DNA of 64,000 nt from a virus. Below the pieces are notes generated by a model that was given only the letters and a program-made list of their open reading frames with translations, had not been told where the DNA came from and did no database searches. Below, in pieces: positions 1 through 7,764 of the stretch. Location of the stretch: IMG/VR virus record IMGVR_UViG_3300040770_000181, positions 1-64,000 of that record. One strand, given 5' to 3'. Each line of letters starts with the position of its first letter. The first letter of the stretch is position 1. The position numbers and the translations under genes were made by a program.

Positions 1-210
1 TCTTTTGTAGATTTATTCGATTGGGAAAAAGAGAATGATGTTCAATATTATGCACTTTTGGCACACAAAAAAGACATAGATGATTGGTATCAAGAGACTG
101 AAGAAAGAAAAACAGCAGAAATTGTTGTAAATAAACCTAAACTATTACTAGCACATGAAGATGACAATACAACCAGCTCACTTTTTAGAGTTACAAAAAA
201 AAGGATATAG
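1..210 (+). CDS. C-terminal fragment of an unknown protein
   Basis: The reading frame is open from the first base and ends at TAG (208-210), giving the last 69 residues of a gene that begins outside the window. The fragment is charged and rich in Asp, Glu and Lys; no domain is recognisable. Its 3' end overlaps the next gene by about 50 bases, a long overlap for this block. It is one of only two genes here ending in TAG. Function unknown; partial only because of the window edge. Confidence 0.6.
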   Translation, partial: SFVDLFDWEKENDVQYYALLAHKKDIDDWYQETEERKTAEIVVNKPKLLLAHEDDNTTSSLFRVTKKRI

Positions 211-772
211 TCTTGATTTAGTTTACATTTTAAAACTAATTGATGAAGGTCATGATATCCATGAGTTGTATGCGCAATCTGCTAAAATGGAAGTTTTAGT
301 TTTAAGTCTTATTAGAAAAGATTTAATTTCTAAAGACAAATTAACAATTACAGGACAAGAATTATTAAAATTCTTAGAAATGGAAAGTACAGTTAAATTA
401 GTTAAAAAGAAAAAAGATTCAACTGCTTTTGATAAGTGGTGGTTAGCTTTTCCAGGAACAGACACGTTTGTTCATAAAGGAAAAACTTTTAAAGGATGTA
501 GAAGTCTTAAAGCAGACAAAGAAAATTGTAGATTAAAGTTTGAAAAAATATTAAATGAAGGAGAACATTCTTCACAAGTTCTAATTAGTGCTTTAGAATA
601 TGATGTATTACAAAAAAAAGACAACTCTGTAGTAAACAGTGCAAATAAGTTAACTTATTTACAAAACTCTTTAACGTATTTAAATCAAAGATCGTATGAG
701 CCCTTTATAGAATTAATTAACACAGAAATCGATATAAAAGAAGTAAAACAATTTAAAGGAACAGATGTATAA
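155..772 (+). CDS. Hypothetical protein, 205 aa
   Basis: Unrecognised soluble protein. The N-terminal half (residues 1-85) looks helical and possibly winged-helix-like. The C-terminal half holds a Trp-rich segment (FDKWWLAFPGTDTF) followed by charged helices with KLTYLQNSLTYLNQ near residue 170. A second ATG at 161 would remove two residues and give MTIQPAHF; both starts are plausible. It overlaps the upstream gene and abuts the next one (TAATG), so it is translationally linked to the gene 772-1140. Position just ahead of the DnaB-type helicase suggests a replication accessory role such as initiator or helicase loader, but this is inference from context only. Confidence 0.75.
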   Translation: MKMTIQPAHFLELQKKGYSLDLVYILKLIDEGHDIHELYAQSAKMEVLVLSLIRKDLISKDKLTITGQELLKFLEMESTVKLVKKKKDSTAFDKWWLAFPGTDTFVHKGKTFKGCRSLKADKENCRLKFEKILNEGEHSSQVLISALEYDVLQKKDNSVVNSANKLTYLQNSLTYLNQRSYEPFIELINTEIDIKEVKQFKGTDV

Positions 773-1140
773 TGGAAAAAATAATAAATAAAAGAAGTCT
801 TAGTGACGATTTTGAAGAGATGATATTGAATCTAGACAAAATGGAAGAAGAAAATTTAATTGATTTAAAAAAGCTTTCTAGTCTTGATGAAATTGTTAGT
901 TTAACTAATAAACCATCAAATCATCATATTACACTTACTAGACAATTGAACGAAGTAAATTATCTTCATAAATGTTTTGATGGAACAATTTTAGATATTA
1001 GAGGAAATCATCCAATACATAAAAGAATGGATAATGATCATTTAAAAAATCTTTTAAAATATACAAAAAATCATTATCCACATAGCAATAAACTTATTGT
1101 TATAAAAGATGAAATGACTCAACGAGGATTAACTTATTAA
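772..1140 (+). CDS. Hypothetical protein, 122 aa
   Basis: Starts at the ATG overlapping the upstream stop by one base (TAATG). The N-terminus is acidic and probably helical; the C-terminal half is His- and Lys-rich (HKRMDNDHLKNLLKYTKNHYPHSNK) and ends in MTQRGLTY. The segment around residues 80-115 resembles small phage proteins that end in a conserved arginine-containing tail, but no named family is recognised. It lies in the unbroken run of genes leading to the DnaB-type helicase. Confidence 0.7.
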   Translation: MEKIINKRSLSDDFEEMILNLDKMEEENLIDLKKLSSLDEIVSLTNKPSNHHITLTRQLNEVNYLHKCFDGTILDIRGNHPIHKRMDNDHLKNLLKYTKNHYPHSNKLIVIKDEMTQRGLTY

Positions 1141-1153
1141 ACTAGACCAAGAT

Positions 1154-1339
1154 ATGAACATTATAGCAAAAATTATAAAAAAACAACGTTTATTAAAAAA
1201 ATATAAAAAAGGTAATAAACAATGGGAAGATCAAATTTGGTTACTAACAAACTTTGATTGGGATGTCAAACAATTGCATTGGTTTTCTCATCAATTTCAT
1301 TGTGAATTACGTTGTTATTATCGTTTAAAAAAAATTTAA
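1154..1339 (+). CDS. Small basic hypothetical protein, 61 aa
   Basis: Very basic small protein with a Lys-rich N-terminus and an aromatic middle (WEDQIWLLTNFDWDVKQLHWF). Only 13 bases separate it from the upstream stop and one base from the next start, consistent with co-translation. No family recognised; nucleic-acid binding is a guess from charge. Confidence 0.55.
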   Translation: MNIIAKIIKKQRLLKKYKKGNKQWEDQIWLLTNFDWDVKQLHWFSHQFHCELRCYYRLKKI

Positions 1340-1340
1340 T

Positions 1341-1574
1341 ATGAATAAATTAGAACGTAGATTAAAACAAGAAGCAAAATATAAAAAAAGATTAAAAAAT
1401 CATGGAATAACTACAGAAATTATTAATAATATAACAAGACGTACAGGTAAAAAACCTAATTTTTATTGTTATAAAACAACAGGTAATCCATGTAGTTGTG
1501 CAAATTGTAGTCCAGGCAAAATACAAGAAAAAGCCAAATACAGACTTAATAAATTTAATAAAAATGAGTTTTGA
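1341..1574 (+). CDS. Small Cys-rich, probably zinc-binding protein, 77 aa
   Basis: Basic 77-residue protein. A cluster of four cysteines (FYCYKTTGNPCSCANCSPGK, residues 43-62) is followed by a Lys-rich tail. The PCSCxxC signature followed by a basic residue recurs in small phage proteins of unknown function, probably as a metal-binding knuckle. Its last 11 bases overlap the start chosen for the DnaB-type helicase, so the two are likely coupled. Function unknown; nucleic-acid binding is inferred from charge and cysteine pattern. Confidence 0.65.
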   Translation: MNKLERRLKQEAKYKKRLKNHGITTEIINNITRRTGKKPNFYCYKTTGNPCSCANCSPGKIQEKAKYRLNKFNKNEF

Positions 1575-2634
1575 TACACTAGCAGAAGCAGTAAAAGCAG
1601 GAATGGATGGAAAAAATTCTGGTATACCTATGGGTTTTCAAAGACTTAACAGATATATCGGAATTAGAAAATCTATGTACTTTTTAATTGGAGGGTTAAC
1701 AGGAAGTGGTAAAACATCATTTATTGATGACTGTTTTGTTTTGAATCCTTTTGATTGGTACATTAGTAAAGATAATACAACAGATATTAAACTTAAAATT
1801 ATATATCGTTCTATGGAAAGAAGTAGAACATATAAAATTGCTAAGTGGGTGGCTAGAAAGATTTTCTTAGATACAGGGATAATTATTCCTGTAGATAGAT
1901 TATTAGGATGGACCGCTAAGATGACTACACAAGAACACGAGCTATTTCTATCATACAAATGGTATATAGACGCCATGGAGGATGTAATTGTGCTTATAGA
2001 TGGAGCAGAGAACCCAGTTGGAATAGCTAAAGATCTTAAAGCATATGCTGAAGAGAATGGAGAAATTGTAGAGAAAGATAAATATAGTAAAATGTACGTA
2101 CCAAAAGATCCAAACACTGTAACAATAGTAGTTATAGATCACATTGGTTTACTTAAAACTACAAAAGACCTTCCTACAAAGAAACAAGTGATTGATAAAA
2201 TGTCTGATGAACTTAGATATGCTAGAGATTTTTATGGGTTTACACCTGTAGTTGTTTCCCAGTTTAATAGAAGCATTGCTAATCCTATGAGGATTAAAGC
2301 AGGAGATGTAGAACCTCAACTAGAAGATTTTAGTGATAGTTCTTCTACACAAAATGATGCTGATGTAATCATAGCATTGTTTGATCCACTACGTTATAAA
2401 GTGGAAGATACATCAGGGTATGATCTTGAAAAACTAGTAGATGGTTATGGTGCCAAATATTATCGAAGTGCACGTTTGATTAAAAACTCTTATGGAGAAG
2501 ATGATATCAGAATAGGCCTTGGATTTATGGGACAAATAGGAATGTTTAAAGAACTTCCTAAGAGAAAAGACATGACAGACGAAGATTATGCAGCAGTAAC
2601 TAACAAAACTTTCTTTATAAAAGGAAAGAAATGA
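1564..2634 (+). CDS. dnaB: DnaB-type replicative helicase
   Basis: Predicted 5'-3' replicative DNA helicase made of the RecA-like C-terminal DnaB domain. MGFQRLNRYI near residue 23 matches the linker/entry of the DnaB core, Walker A is GGLTGSGKTS (43-52) and Walker B is VVIDHIGLL near 190. At 356 residues it lacks a full N-terminal DnaB domain, as is common for phage helicases. The frame is open further upstream (to 1498), but the ATG at 1564 starting MSFDTLAEAV is preferred because it leaves only an 11-base overlap with the preceding gene. It heads the replication cluster (SF2 helicase, Sak4-like ATPase, SSB-like protein, primase). Family assignment is firm; role as main replicative helicase is inferred from the family and the nearby primase. 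Confidence 0.88.
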   Translation: MSFDTLAEAVKAGMDGKNSGIPMGFQRLNRYIGIRKSMYFLIGGLTGSGKTSFIDDCFVLNPFDWYISKDNTTDIKLKIIYRSMERSRTYKIAKWVARKIFLDTGIIIPVDRLLGWTAKMTTQEHELFLSYKWYIDAMEDVIVLIDGAENPVGIAKDLKAYAEENGEIVEKDKYSKMYVPKDPNTVTIVVIDHIGLLKTTKDLPTKKQVIDKMSDELRYARDFYGFTPVVVSQFNRSIANPMRIKAGDVEPQLEDFSDSSSTQNDADVIIALFDPLRYKVEDTSGYDLEKLVDGYGAKYYRSARLIKNSYGEDDIRIGLGFMGQIGMFKELPKRKDMTDEDYAAVTNKTFFIKGKK

Positions 2635-2741
2635 GATGTGAACAAAGGTTTATAGTAGCATTAACAAACCAGAAACCTTGAAATACCCATTAAGATCGTC
2701 TGTTAGGTTAATTTTAATCTCTCAACATTAAATTAAGAAGA

Positions 2742-3842
2742 ATGAAAACAAAAAATGAAGTACAAAAAGAAATTATTGCAACAATTATTAATAATAATTT
2801 TAGAGGAATAGTATTATCCTCAGTAAGAAGTGGTAAAACACGTATTTTATTAAGTGCAATTAAAAAGCACTGTTTAAAAGAAGATGGTGGCAATAAACAC
2901 ATGAGTATATTAGTTTTATATCCAAACATTGATATTAAAAAATCTTGGATGGATGAATGTGATAAAATGGATTATCATCCTAATATAACATATTCAACTT
3001 TTGCTTCTATAGACAAATTTAAAGATAGAATATATGATTATATCATAGTAGATGAAGCACACCTTTTAGGAGAAGAGAATCAACTTCCTGCAGTGGCCTT
3101 AATAGCAAAGAATAACAAACATTTAATTTTAGCCTCAGGTACTTTTAGTGAAGACACCATGGCTGCTATAAGAAGTGAAACTTTTCTAAAAAAGATTGTG
3201 CATTATTCAACAGAAGATGCTATAAAAGACGGGATTGTTAGTGATTTTAAAATCATTATCCATCAGTACAGTTTAAATAGTGTAATTCCTGTTTCCTATG
3301 GTAAAGTTAAAAAATGGAAGAATACAGAATTAGCTGAATGTTTAAGGTTGTCTAAAGCTGTTACGAAAGCGTATGGACAACATAAAATGTTTGCAGCATT
3401 AAACAGAATGAGGTTTATTAATAGTACTAATTCTCTTGTACACCATGTAAATAATTGGATTAAAAATAATCCAGATGAAAGATTTATTCTATTTACTGGT
3501 GATGAAAAAATTGGACTAAAATATAATTTACCAATGTATAACAGTAAAAGTGAAACTGATGCAGTTTTGCTTGATTTCCTTAAAGGAGATATAAATCAGT
3601 TATGCTTAATTAAGAAAGGTTCTGCAGGTGTAACGTACCCAAACTTAAAAACTATACTAATTACAGCAATAAATAGTAATGGGGAAAATTTGGAACAAAT
3701 GCTAGGTAGAAGTTTACTTACAGATACGGAAGATGCTGATATACATATATTTGTGAGTGACCAAGACTTCCAACTAAATTGGTTAAAACAAGCATTATAT
3801 GGTATAAATAAGGATAAAATTTCGTATCTTTATAAGGAATAA
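2742..3842 (+). CDS. Superfamily 2 DNA helicase
   Basis: ATP-dependent SF2 helicase/translocase of 366 residues. Motif I is SVRSGKT (27-33), motif II is VDEAH (103-107), motif III-like LASGTF lies near 131, and motif VI QMLGRSL is near 318 after the motif V-like GSAGVTYPN. These cover both RecA-like lobes with no accessory domain, as in compact phage UvsW/SNF2-like enzymes. Such enzymes remodel forks or recombination intermediates. The start follows 107 non-coding bases after the DnaB gene. Exact subfamily cannot be set by eye. Confidence 0.85.
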   Translation: MKTKNEVQKEIIATIINNNFRGIVLSSVRSGKTRILLSAIKKHCLKEDGGNKHMSILVLYPNIDIKKSWMDECDKMDYHPNITYSTFASIDKFKDRIYDYIIVDEAHLLGEENQLPAVALIAKNNKHLILASGTFSEDTMAAIRSETFLKKIVHYSTEDAIKDGIVSDFKIIIHQYSLNSVIPVSYGKVKKWKNTELAECLRLSKAVTKAYGQHKMFAALNRMRFINSTNSLVHHVNNWIKNNPDERFILFTGDEKIGLKYNLPMYNSKSETDAVLLDFLKGDINQLCLIKKGSAGVTYPNLKTILITAINSNGENLEQMLGRSLLTDTEDADIHIFVSDQDFQLNWLKQALYGINKDKISYLYKE

Positions 3843-3859
3843 TAACAAAAATAAGAAAA

Positions 3860-4708
3860 ATGAAAGATGAAAAAAAACCAGGATTAATTTTACCAGATGA
3901 CATTGAGAAAGTAACACTTGTTGCTCCAAGAGATCTTGTCATTATTGGACAACCTAAAATTGGAAAAGGTGCAATATTAGGAGATTTTACAAAAAGCAGA
4001 AATGCTCTTGTATTTGATTTAGAAAAAGGAGGTTATGAATATATAGAAGCTCGAAAGATTTCTACTTATGAATCTCAAGAAACTACACCATGGGGTAGTT
4101 ACATGAATTATGTAAAAATTAGAAACGCTTTGTTAGACAAAAAAGGAAAATACGAATATCTAATTATAGATGGTTTGTCAGATCTTGATACTATGTCTGA
4201 AATGGGAGGAACGTTAGTTTATATGAATTCTGTTATTGGTAAAAACTTTAATAGAATTAAAAATACTAATGGTACTTATGGAGCACAATTTAATCCTGAA
4301 GACCCTGAATTCAAATCTGTATTAACCTTACCTGACGGTGCTGGTTATATGCACACTAGAAAATGGTTTATGGCACAAGTGGAAATCTTTACACAAATCT
4401 CACCATATCGATTATACGCAGCTCACATTGCTGACAAGTATATTAAAGATAATGCTAAAGAAGAAGTGATTGCATCTGAAATTGCTTTAACAGGACAATT
4501 AAAAAGAATATTTGCATCTAAAGTGACTTCACTTGCTAAAATTATAGCAGACGGAGATGAAAGATTTTTAAATTTTGATGTTTTGAATGATAGCATTCTT
4601 GCAGGAAGCAGAGCACCACAATTAAAAGGAAGAATATTAATTTCACGTAAAGAGGCTAATGGAAATATAAAAACTTTCTGGGACTCAATTTATCCACCTA
4701 ATTCATAA
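3860..4708 (+). CDS. Sak4-like RecA-fold ATPase (AAA_24 type)
   Basis: A 282-residue P-loop ATPase with the layout of the phage Sak4 / AAA_24 group, which act as single-strand annealing or RecA-like recombination factors and often sit next to an SSB gene, as here. The P-loop is GQPKIGKGA (30-38), the usual DLEKGG segment follows near 53, and Walker B is YLIIDGLSDLD near 97. The residue after the P-loop lysine is Gly where Ser/Thr is normal (GKG instead of GKT/S), which could weaken Mg-ATP binding. Family call rests on motif order and context. Confidence 0.72.
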   Translation: MKDEKKPGLILPDDIEKVTLVAPRDLVIIGQPKIGKGAILGDFTKSRNALVFDLEKGGYEYIEARKISTYESQETTPWGSYMNYVKIRNALLDKKGKYEYLIIDGLSDLDTMSEMGGTLVYMNSVIGKNFNRIKNTNGTYGAQFNPEDPEFKSVLTLPDGAGYMHTRKWFMAQVEIFTQISPYRLYAAHIADKYIKDNAKEEVIASEIALTGQLKRIFASKVTSLAKIIADGDERFLNFDVLNDSILAGSRAPQLKGRILISRKEANGNIKTFWDSIYPPNS

Positions 4709-4712
4709 AATT

Positions 4713-4829
4713 ATGAAAAAAGTTTTTACAGCAACGGAGTTACTAAAAAAACATCCTACTGCTACAGAAAATATAACAAAAATGAAAAAAGAAAATTCTT
4801 TTGAGTATAAAAAAATTATTAATAAATAA
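4713..4829 (+). CDS. Small hypothetical protein, 38 aa
   Basis: A short Lys-rich ORF (MKKVFTATELLKKHPT...) fills part of the gap between the Sak4-like and SSB-like genes. It begins 4 bases after the upstream stop with an A-rich leader. The segment TATELLKKHPTATENI resembles the start of a small helical phage protein. Too short for a family call; its spacing and the following similar ORF make it probably real. Confidence 0.4.
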   Translation: MKKVFTATELLKKHPTATENITKMKKENSFEYKKIINK

Positions 4830-4838
4830 AATAACAAT

Positions 4839-4994
4839 ATGGAATTTTCAATAGAAGACAAAAAAGATTATGTAAAGTTCTTAGAAAACGAACTTAAAAT
4901 AGAAAAAGAGAAAACTGAATCGCTCTTTACTAATTACAATTCTTTTAATATTATGAAGGATTTGGTTAACATGAATTTAATAATTAAAAACTAA
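4839..4994 (+). CDS. Small helical hypothetical protein, 51 aa
   Basis: Charged ORF (MEFSIEDKKDYVKFLENELK...) with a heptad-like Lys/Glu pattern, probably a short coiled coil. It sits 9 bases after the 38-aa ORF and 5 bases before the SSB-like gene, exactly filling the gap, which supports it being coding. Function unknown; an accessory of the neighbouring recombination proteins is possible but unsupported. Confidence 0.45.
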   Translation: MEFSIEDKKDYVKFLENELKIEKEKTESLFTNYNSFNIMKDLVNMNLIIKN

Positions 4995-4999
4995 GAAGT

Positions 5000-5875
5000 A
5001 TGAGTGCAATTGGAGGAGTTAAAAAAGAAACGAGTGACTTTGGAAAGAGAGTGGGTTTAATGGAAGCTAAAGTGCTTATCATTAATCCAACAATGGAAGA
5101 ATACAAGGATAAATTAGGCATGGAATTGAAAGAAGATTCAAAAGCTGCAGAATATATTGGAGAAAGTAGAGATGGTAACACTACGTTACGATTAGATGTT
5201 TGGTTAGCTGATGCTAAAGATGCTGCTAGAAGAATGAAAGTTTCTTTCTTTTTAGAAGATAAAGAACGTCAAAACAAAGATGAAACAAAAAAGCAATATA
5301 TAAATAGTGTTGGTAATTGCTCTTGGGCTGCTGATCCTAATGATTTGCCAGATTGGTTTAAAGCAAGAGATTATAGAGTGGCTAAAATAGGTGAAGAAGA
5401 ACTTTATGAGTTTTTACGAACTTGGTTAGGTAATCTTGATTATCGTAGTTCTGCAACTGTTTTAGAAATTGAATGGAAAAAGTTAATGAAAAACAACACT
5501 AAAGATCTTGCTGACCAAATTAATGGTGAGTGGGCAACTAATGTTGGTGCATTAGCAACTGTTGTAATTAAAGACAAAGATGGTGCTATTCAAGAATATC
5601 AAGGAGTTTATAACAGAGGATTTTTACCTGTTTATGCTCTTAAGCAATTTAAAATGCTTGATTATAATGATCCAAGTGTTCTAGAAGCTATTCAAAGTAA
5701 ACCTACTAGAGATCAAAAAGTTCATGAAAAATTTGCTTTGAAAGTTACAGGAGAACATGGTTGTAAAGATTTCTTCTTGTTAGGAGATATTAAAGACTAT
5801 GATCCTTCTGAAAACATTGTAACTTCTAATGATGCCATTTTAAATGGAGAGGATGAAGAAGAACATTTTATTTAA
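5000..5875 (+). CDS. Putative single-stranded DNA-binding protein
   Basis: A 291-residue protein with beta-rich segments (around 20-100 and 180-220) and a strongly acidic C-terminus ending GEDEEEHFI. An acidic tail with a hydrophobic tip is the hallmark of single-strand binding proteins, which use it to recruit partners. Crassvirales replication clusters contain an SSB at this place, between a Sak4-like ATPase and the primase. No OB-fold motif can be proven by eye, so the call rests on tail, size and neighbours. The gene is followed by a strong terminator, closing the first transcription unit. Confidence 0.5.
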   Translation: MSAIGGVKKETSDFGKRVGLMEAKVLIINPTMEEYKDKLGMELKEDSKAAEYIGESRDGNTTLRLDVWLADAKDAARRMKVSFFLEDKERQNKDETKKQYINSVGNCSWAADPNDLPDWFKARDYRVAKIGEEELYEFLRTWLGNLDYRSSATVLEIEWKKLMKNNTKDLADQINGEWATNVGALATVVIKDKDGAIQEYQGVYNRGFLPVYALKQFKMLDYNDPSVLEAIQSKPTRDQKVHEKFALKVTGEHGCKDFFLLGDIKDYDPSENIVTSNDAILNGEDEEEHFI

Positions 5876-5893
5876 TCATTAATGACTTAGTAG

Positions 5894-5925
5894 AAAGCCT
5901 CTCAAATCTTGGGAGGCTTTTTATT
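5894..5925 (+). terminator. Rho-independent terminator after the SSB-like gene
   Basis: Inverted repeat AAAGCCTC (5894-5901) / GAGGCTTT (5913-5920), extendable by a T-G and a C-G pair to a 10-bp stem with a 7-nt loop, followed by TTATTTTA. It sits 19 bases after the stop at 5875 and ends the replication/recombination unit. Confidence 0.85.
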
Positions 5926-5938
5926 TTATATATAACTT

Positions 5939-6943
5939 ATGATACAAGGATCAAAAAAAGTAATATTAACACCAGATGCTATTCTTTCAAAGATTAGTGC
6001 ATTTGATGTTTTTATGATGTATATGCCACACAAAAATTGGCATGTGAATGATGTAACTATTTCACCATTTAGAACAGAGACAAATCCCTCTTTTTTAATA
6101 GGTAATAGAAATGGAGGACTGAGCTTTATAGATTTTGGAGATACAAGTAAAAAAGGAGATTGTTTTACATTTATAAAAATGTTGTACAATCTTGATTCTA
6201 TGGATGATGTATTAAAAATGATAGATAAAGATTTTCATCTTGGTATATCCTCAGGAATATATACAGGAGAACATAAAAAGATTATTAGTGAATATAAACA
6301 ACCTGAAGAATTAGGTAAAAGATATTCCTTGGTACAAGTTAAAGTTAGAAAGTTTACAAAATTAGAGTTGTCTTATTGGAATGGGTATTATCAAGATATT
6401 TCAGATCTCAAAAGAGAACAAATCTATTCTGTAGATAAAGTTTATTTAAACAAACAACTGTTTCCATTAAAAGAAACAGAACTAAGATTTGGATATTTTT
6501 ATGAAGGTAATTGGAAAATTTACAGACCGTTTAGTCCTAAAAAAACAAAATGGGTACCTAACAATGTTCCAATGAATTATTTAGAAGGTAAAGAAAATGT
6601 AAAAAACTGTAAAGTGGCTTTAGTTACTAAAAGTAAAAAAGACAAAATGGTTATTATGAAAGTTTACCCTCATGTATGTGCTGTACAAGCTGAAGGTATG
6701 GCTTGTTTTTCTGAAGACAATGTAGAATATTTAAAAGCAAACTCAGATAGACAAGTTTTATTATTTGATTCCGATGAAGTGGGAGTAAAGAATTCTCAAC
6801 AAATAACTAGTATTTTTGATTTGGAATATTGTAATGTACCAAAACAATATTTGTCTGAAGGAATTAATGACTACGCATCATATGGAAAAGAAAAAGGACT
6901 TTTAGCATTAGAACAACAATTTAAAGACAAAGGAATATTATGA
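5939..6943 (+). CDS. DnaG-like primase
   Basis: Predicted RNA primase, 334 residues. The N-terminal part (about 35-85) has the shape of the CHC2 domain (SPFRTETNPSF ... GLSFIDFGDTSKKGDCFTFI), but the zinc cysteines are missing. A TOPRIM domain follows: strand-plus-motif ALVTKSKKDKMVIM near 226 and the DxD motif LLFDSDEVGVKNS near 276. In textbook TOPRIM domains the first motif carries a catalytic Glu; here Lys/Ser occupy the position, a variant seen in compact phage primases. It starts right after the terminator at 5.9 kb and overlaps the next gene by four bases (ATGA). It would prime synthesis for the DnaB-type helicase at the fork. Confidence 0.78.
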   Translation: MIQGSKKVILTPDAILSKISAFDVFMMYMPHKNWHVNDVTISPFRTETNPSFLIGNRNGGLSFIDFGDTSKKGDCFTFIKMLYNLDSMDDVLKMIDKDFHLGISSGIYTGEHKKIISEYKQPEELGKRYSLVQVKVRKFTKLELSYWNGYYQDISDLKREQIYSVDKVYLNKQLFPLKETELRFGYFYEGNWKIYRPFSPKKTKWVPNNVPMNYLEGKENVKNCKVALVTKSKKDKMVIMKVYPHVCAVQAEGMACFSEDNVEYLKANSDRQVLLFDSDEVGVKNSQQITSIFDLEYCNVPKQYLSEGINDYASYGKEKGLLALEQQFKDKGIL

Positions 6944-7167
6944 GTGTAAAAGTAGAAGTAACAATAAAAGAAATACCAACTGCATGTAGCAAATGTCAGT
7001 TTTATTCTTTAACTCGTTATCGTTGTCACAATGAAATGGGGGATGAATCTAAATGTAGTTTAGGCTATATGACAGGAGACATGAGAGATGTTAATATGTA
7101 CACTGACAGAAATAGAGAAAAAAGATATTTTAATTGTAGAATAGAAGATAATATTTTAATAGATTAA
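6940..7167 (+). CDS. Small Cys-rich protein, 75 aa
   Basis: Overlaps the primase stop (ATGA). Five cysteines are visible: CSKC (16-19), RCHN near 28, KCSLG near 39 and NCRIED near 65, compatible with one or two zinc sites. Small Cys-rich proteins of this layout (CxxC...C...C) are common beside phage primases, but no family is named. Function unknown. Confidence 0.65.
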   Translation: MSVKVEVTIKEIPTACSKCQFYSLTRYRCHNEMGDESKCSLGYMTGDMRDVNMYTDRNREKRYFNCRIEDNILID

Positions 7168-7169
7168 TT

Positions 7170-7421
7170 ATGATGAAATATGTGCATGAATTGGAAGAAG
7201 GTGACGAAATTATAGTTTCAGGATTAGATTTACGTTATTTTAAAGTGGTAAGAAAACCAGTATTAAGAACAAAACCAGCAGGTTGGCAAAACTCTGTACA
7301 TGGATATAAATCTGTAAAAGTTTTAGAAACTTTTGAAGAAGTTAGATCAGAGTCTGAACCCAGAGAGATTTACATGGATTTGAATTACAAAGGATGTTGG
7401 TTAGTAAAAACAAAAAATTAA
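7170..7421 (+). CDS. Hypothetical protein, paralogue of the next gene
   Basis: An 83-residue beta-rich protein. Two adjacent ATGs (7170, 7173) make the exact start uncertain by one residue. It shares a pattern with the following protein: L-x-x-GDEI-x-V-x-G near the N-terminus (LEEGDEIIVSG here, LRIGDEILVLG next door), a Pro about 15 residues later, and a C-terminal DLNYK-x-x-W-x-(V/L). The two appear to be a tandem duplication. The GDEI segment suggests an SH3-like or small beta-barrel fold. Function unknown. Confidence 0.65.
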   Translation: MMKYVHELEEGDEIIVSGLDLRYFKVVRKPVLRTKPAGWQNSVHGYKSVKVLETFEEVRSESEPREIYMDLNYKGCWLVKTKN

Positions 7422-7425
7422 AATT

Positions 7426-7749
7426 ATGGAAATAGAAATAAATGATTTGAGAATTGGAGATGAAATTTTAGTATTAGGGCAAGTTCCTAAACTACTTACT
7501 ATTTTAGAAAATCCTTCAGAAAAAGGATTTTATAAATACAATCCAACTAAAGTGCAATACAATACATTTCGTTGTAGAAACAATGTACAAAGATTGTTAA
7601 AACCTAAAAATAGTTGGAACCGTGTAAAACAAATTTACGACGTTATTATGGTGGAAGAAAAAACTAATGTATTAGAACCATGTGAAGAAGGTGAAGGGGA
7701 AACAAAAAAAATAGACCTTAATTATAAAAGAATGTGGAAACTTAATTAA
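7426..7749 (+). CDS. Hypothetical protein, paralogue of the previous gene
   Basis: A 107-residue protein matching its upstream neighbour at both ends (LRIGDEILVLG near residue 9; DLNYKRMWKLN at the C-terminus), with a longer and more basic middle (FRCRNNVQRLLKPKNSW). It begins 4 bases after the neighbour. Tandem duplication followed by divergence is the simplest reading. Function unknown. Confidence 0.65.
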   Translation: MEIEINDLRIGDEILVLGQVPKLLTILENPSEKGFYKYNPTKVQYNTFRCRNNVQRLLKPKNSWNRVKQIYDVIMVEEKTNVLEPCEEGEGETKKIDLNYKRMWKLN

Positions 7750-7764
7750 TAAATAAAAAAAGAT

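Noticed and set aside
1638-2142. - strand ORFs opposite the DnaB gene
   Set aside because: They lie fully inside a gene with clear helicase motifs and show no recognisable domain.
2640-2690. Inverted repeat AAGGTTT...AAACCTT in the gap after the DnaB gene
   Set aside because: Only 7 bp with a ~20-nt loop and no U-run; too weak to call a terminator, and no TAnnTTTG nearby.
3820-3832. TATCTTTA near the end of the SF2 helicase gene as promoter for the Sak4-like gene
   Set aside because: Last base differs from TAnnTTTG, there is no TTG at 20 bases and no hairpin; transcription from upstream is sufficient.
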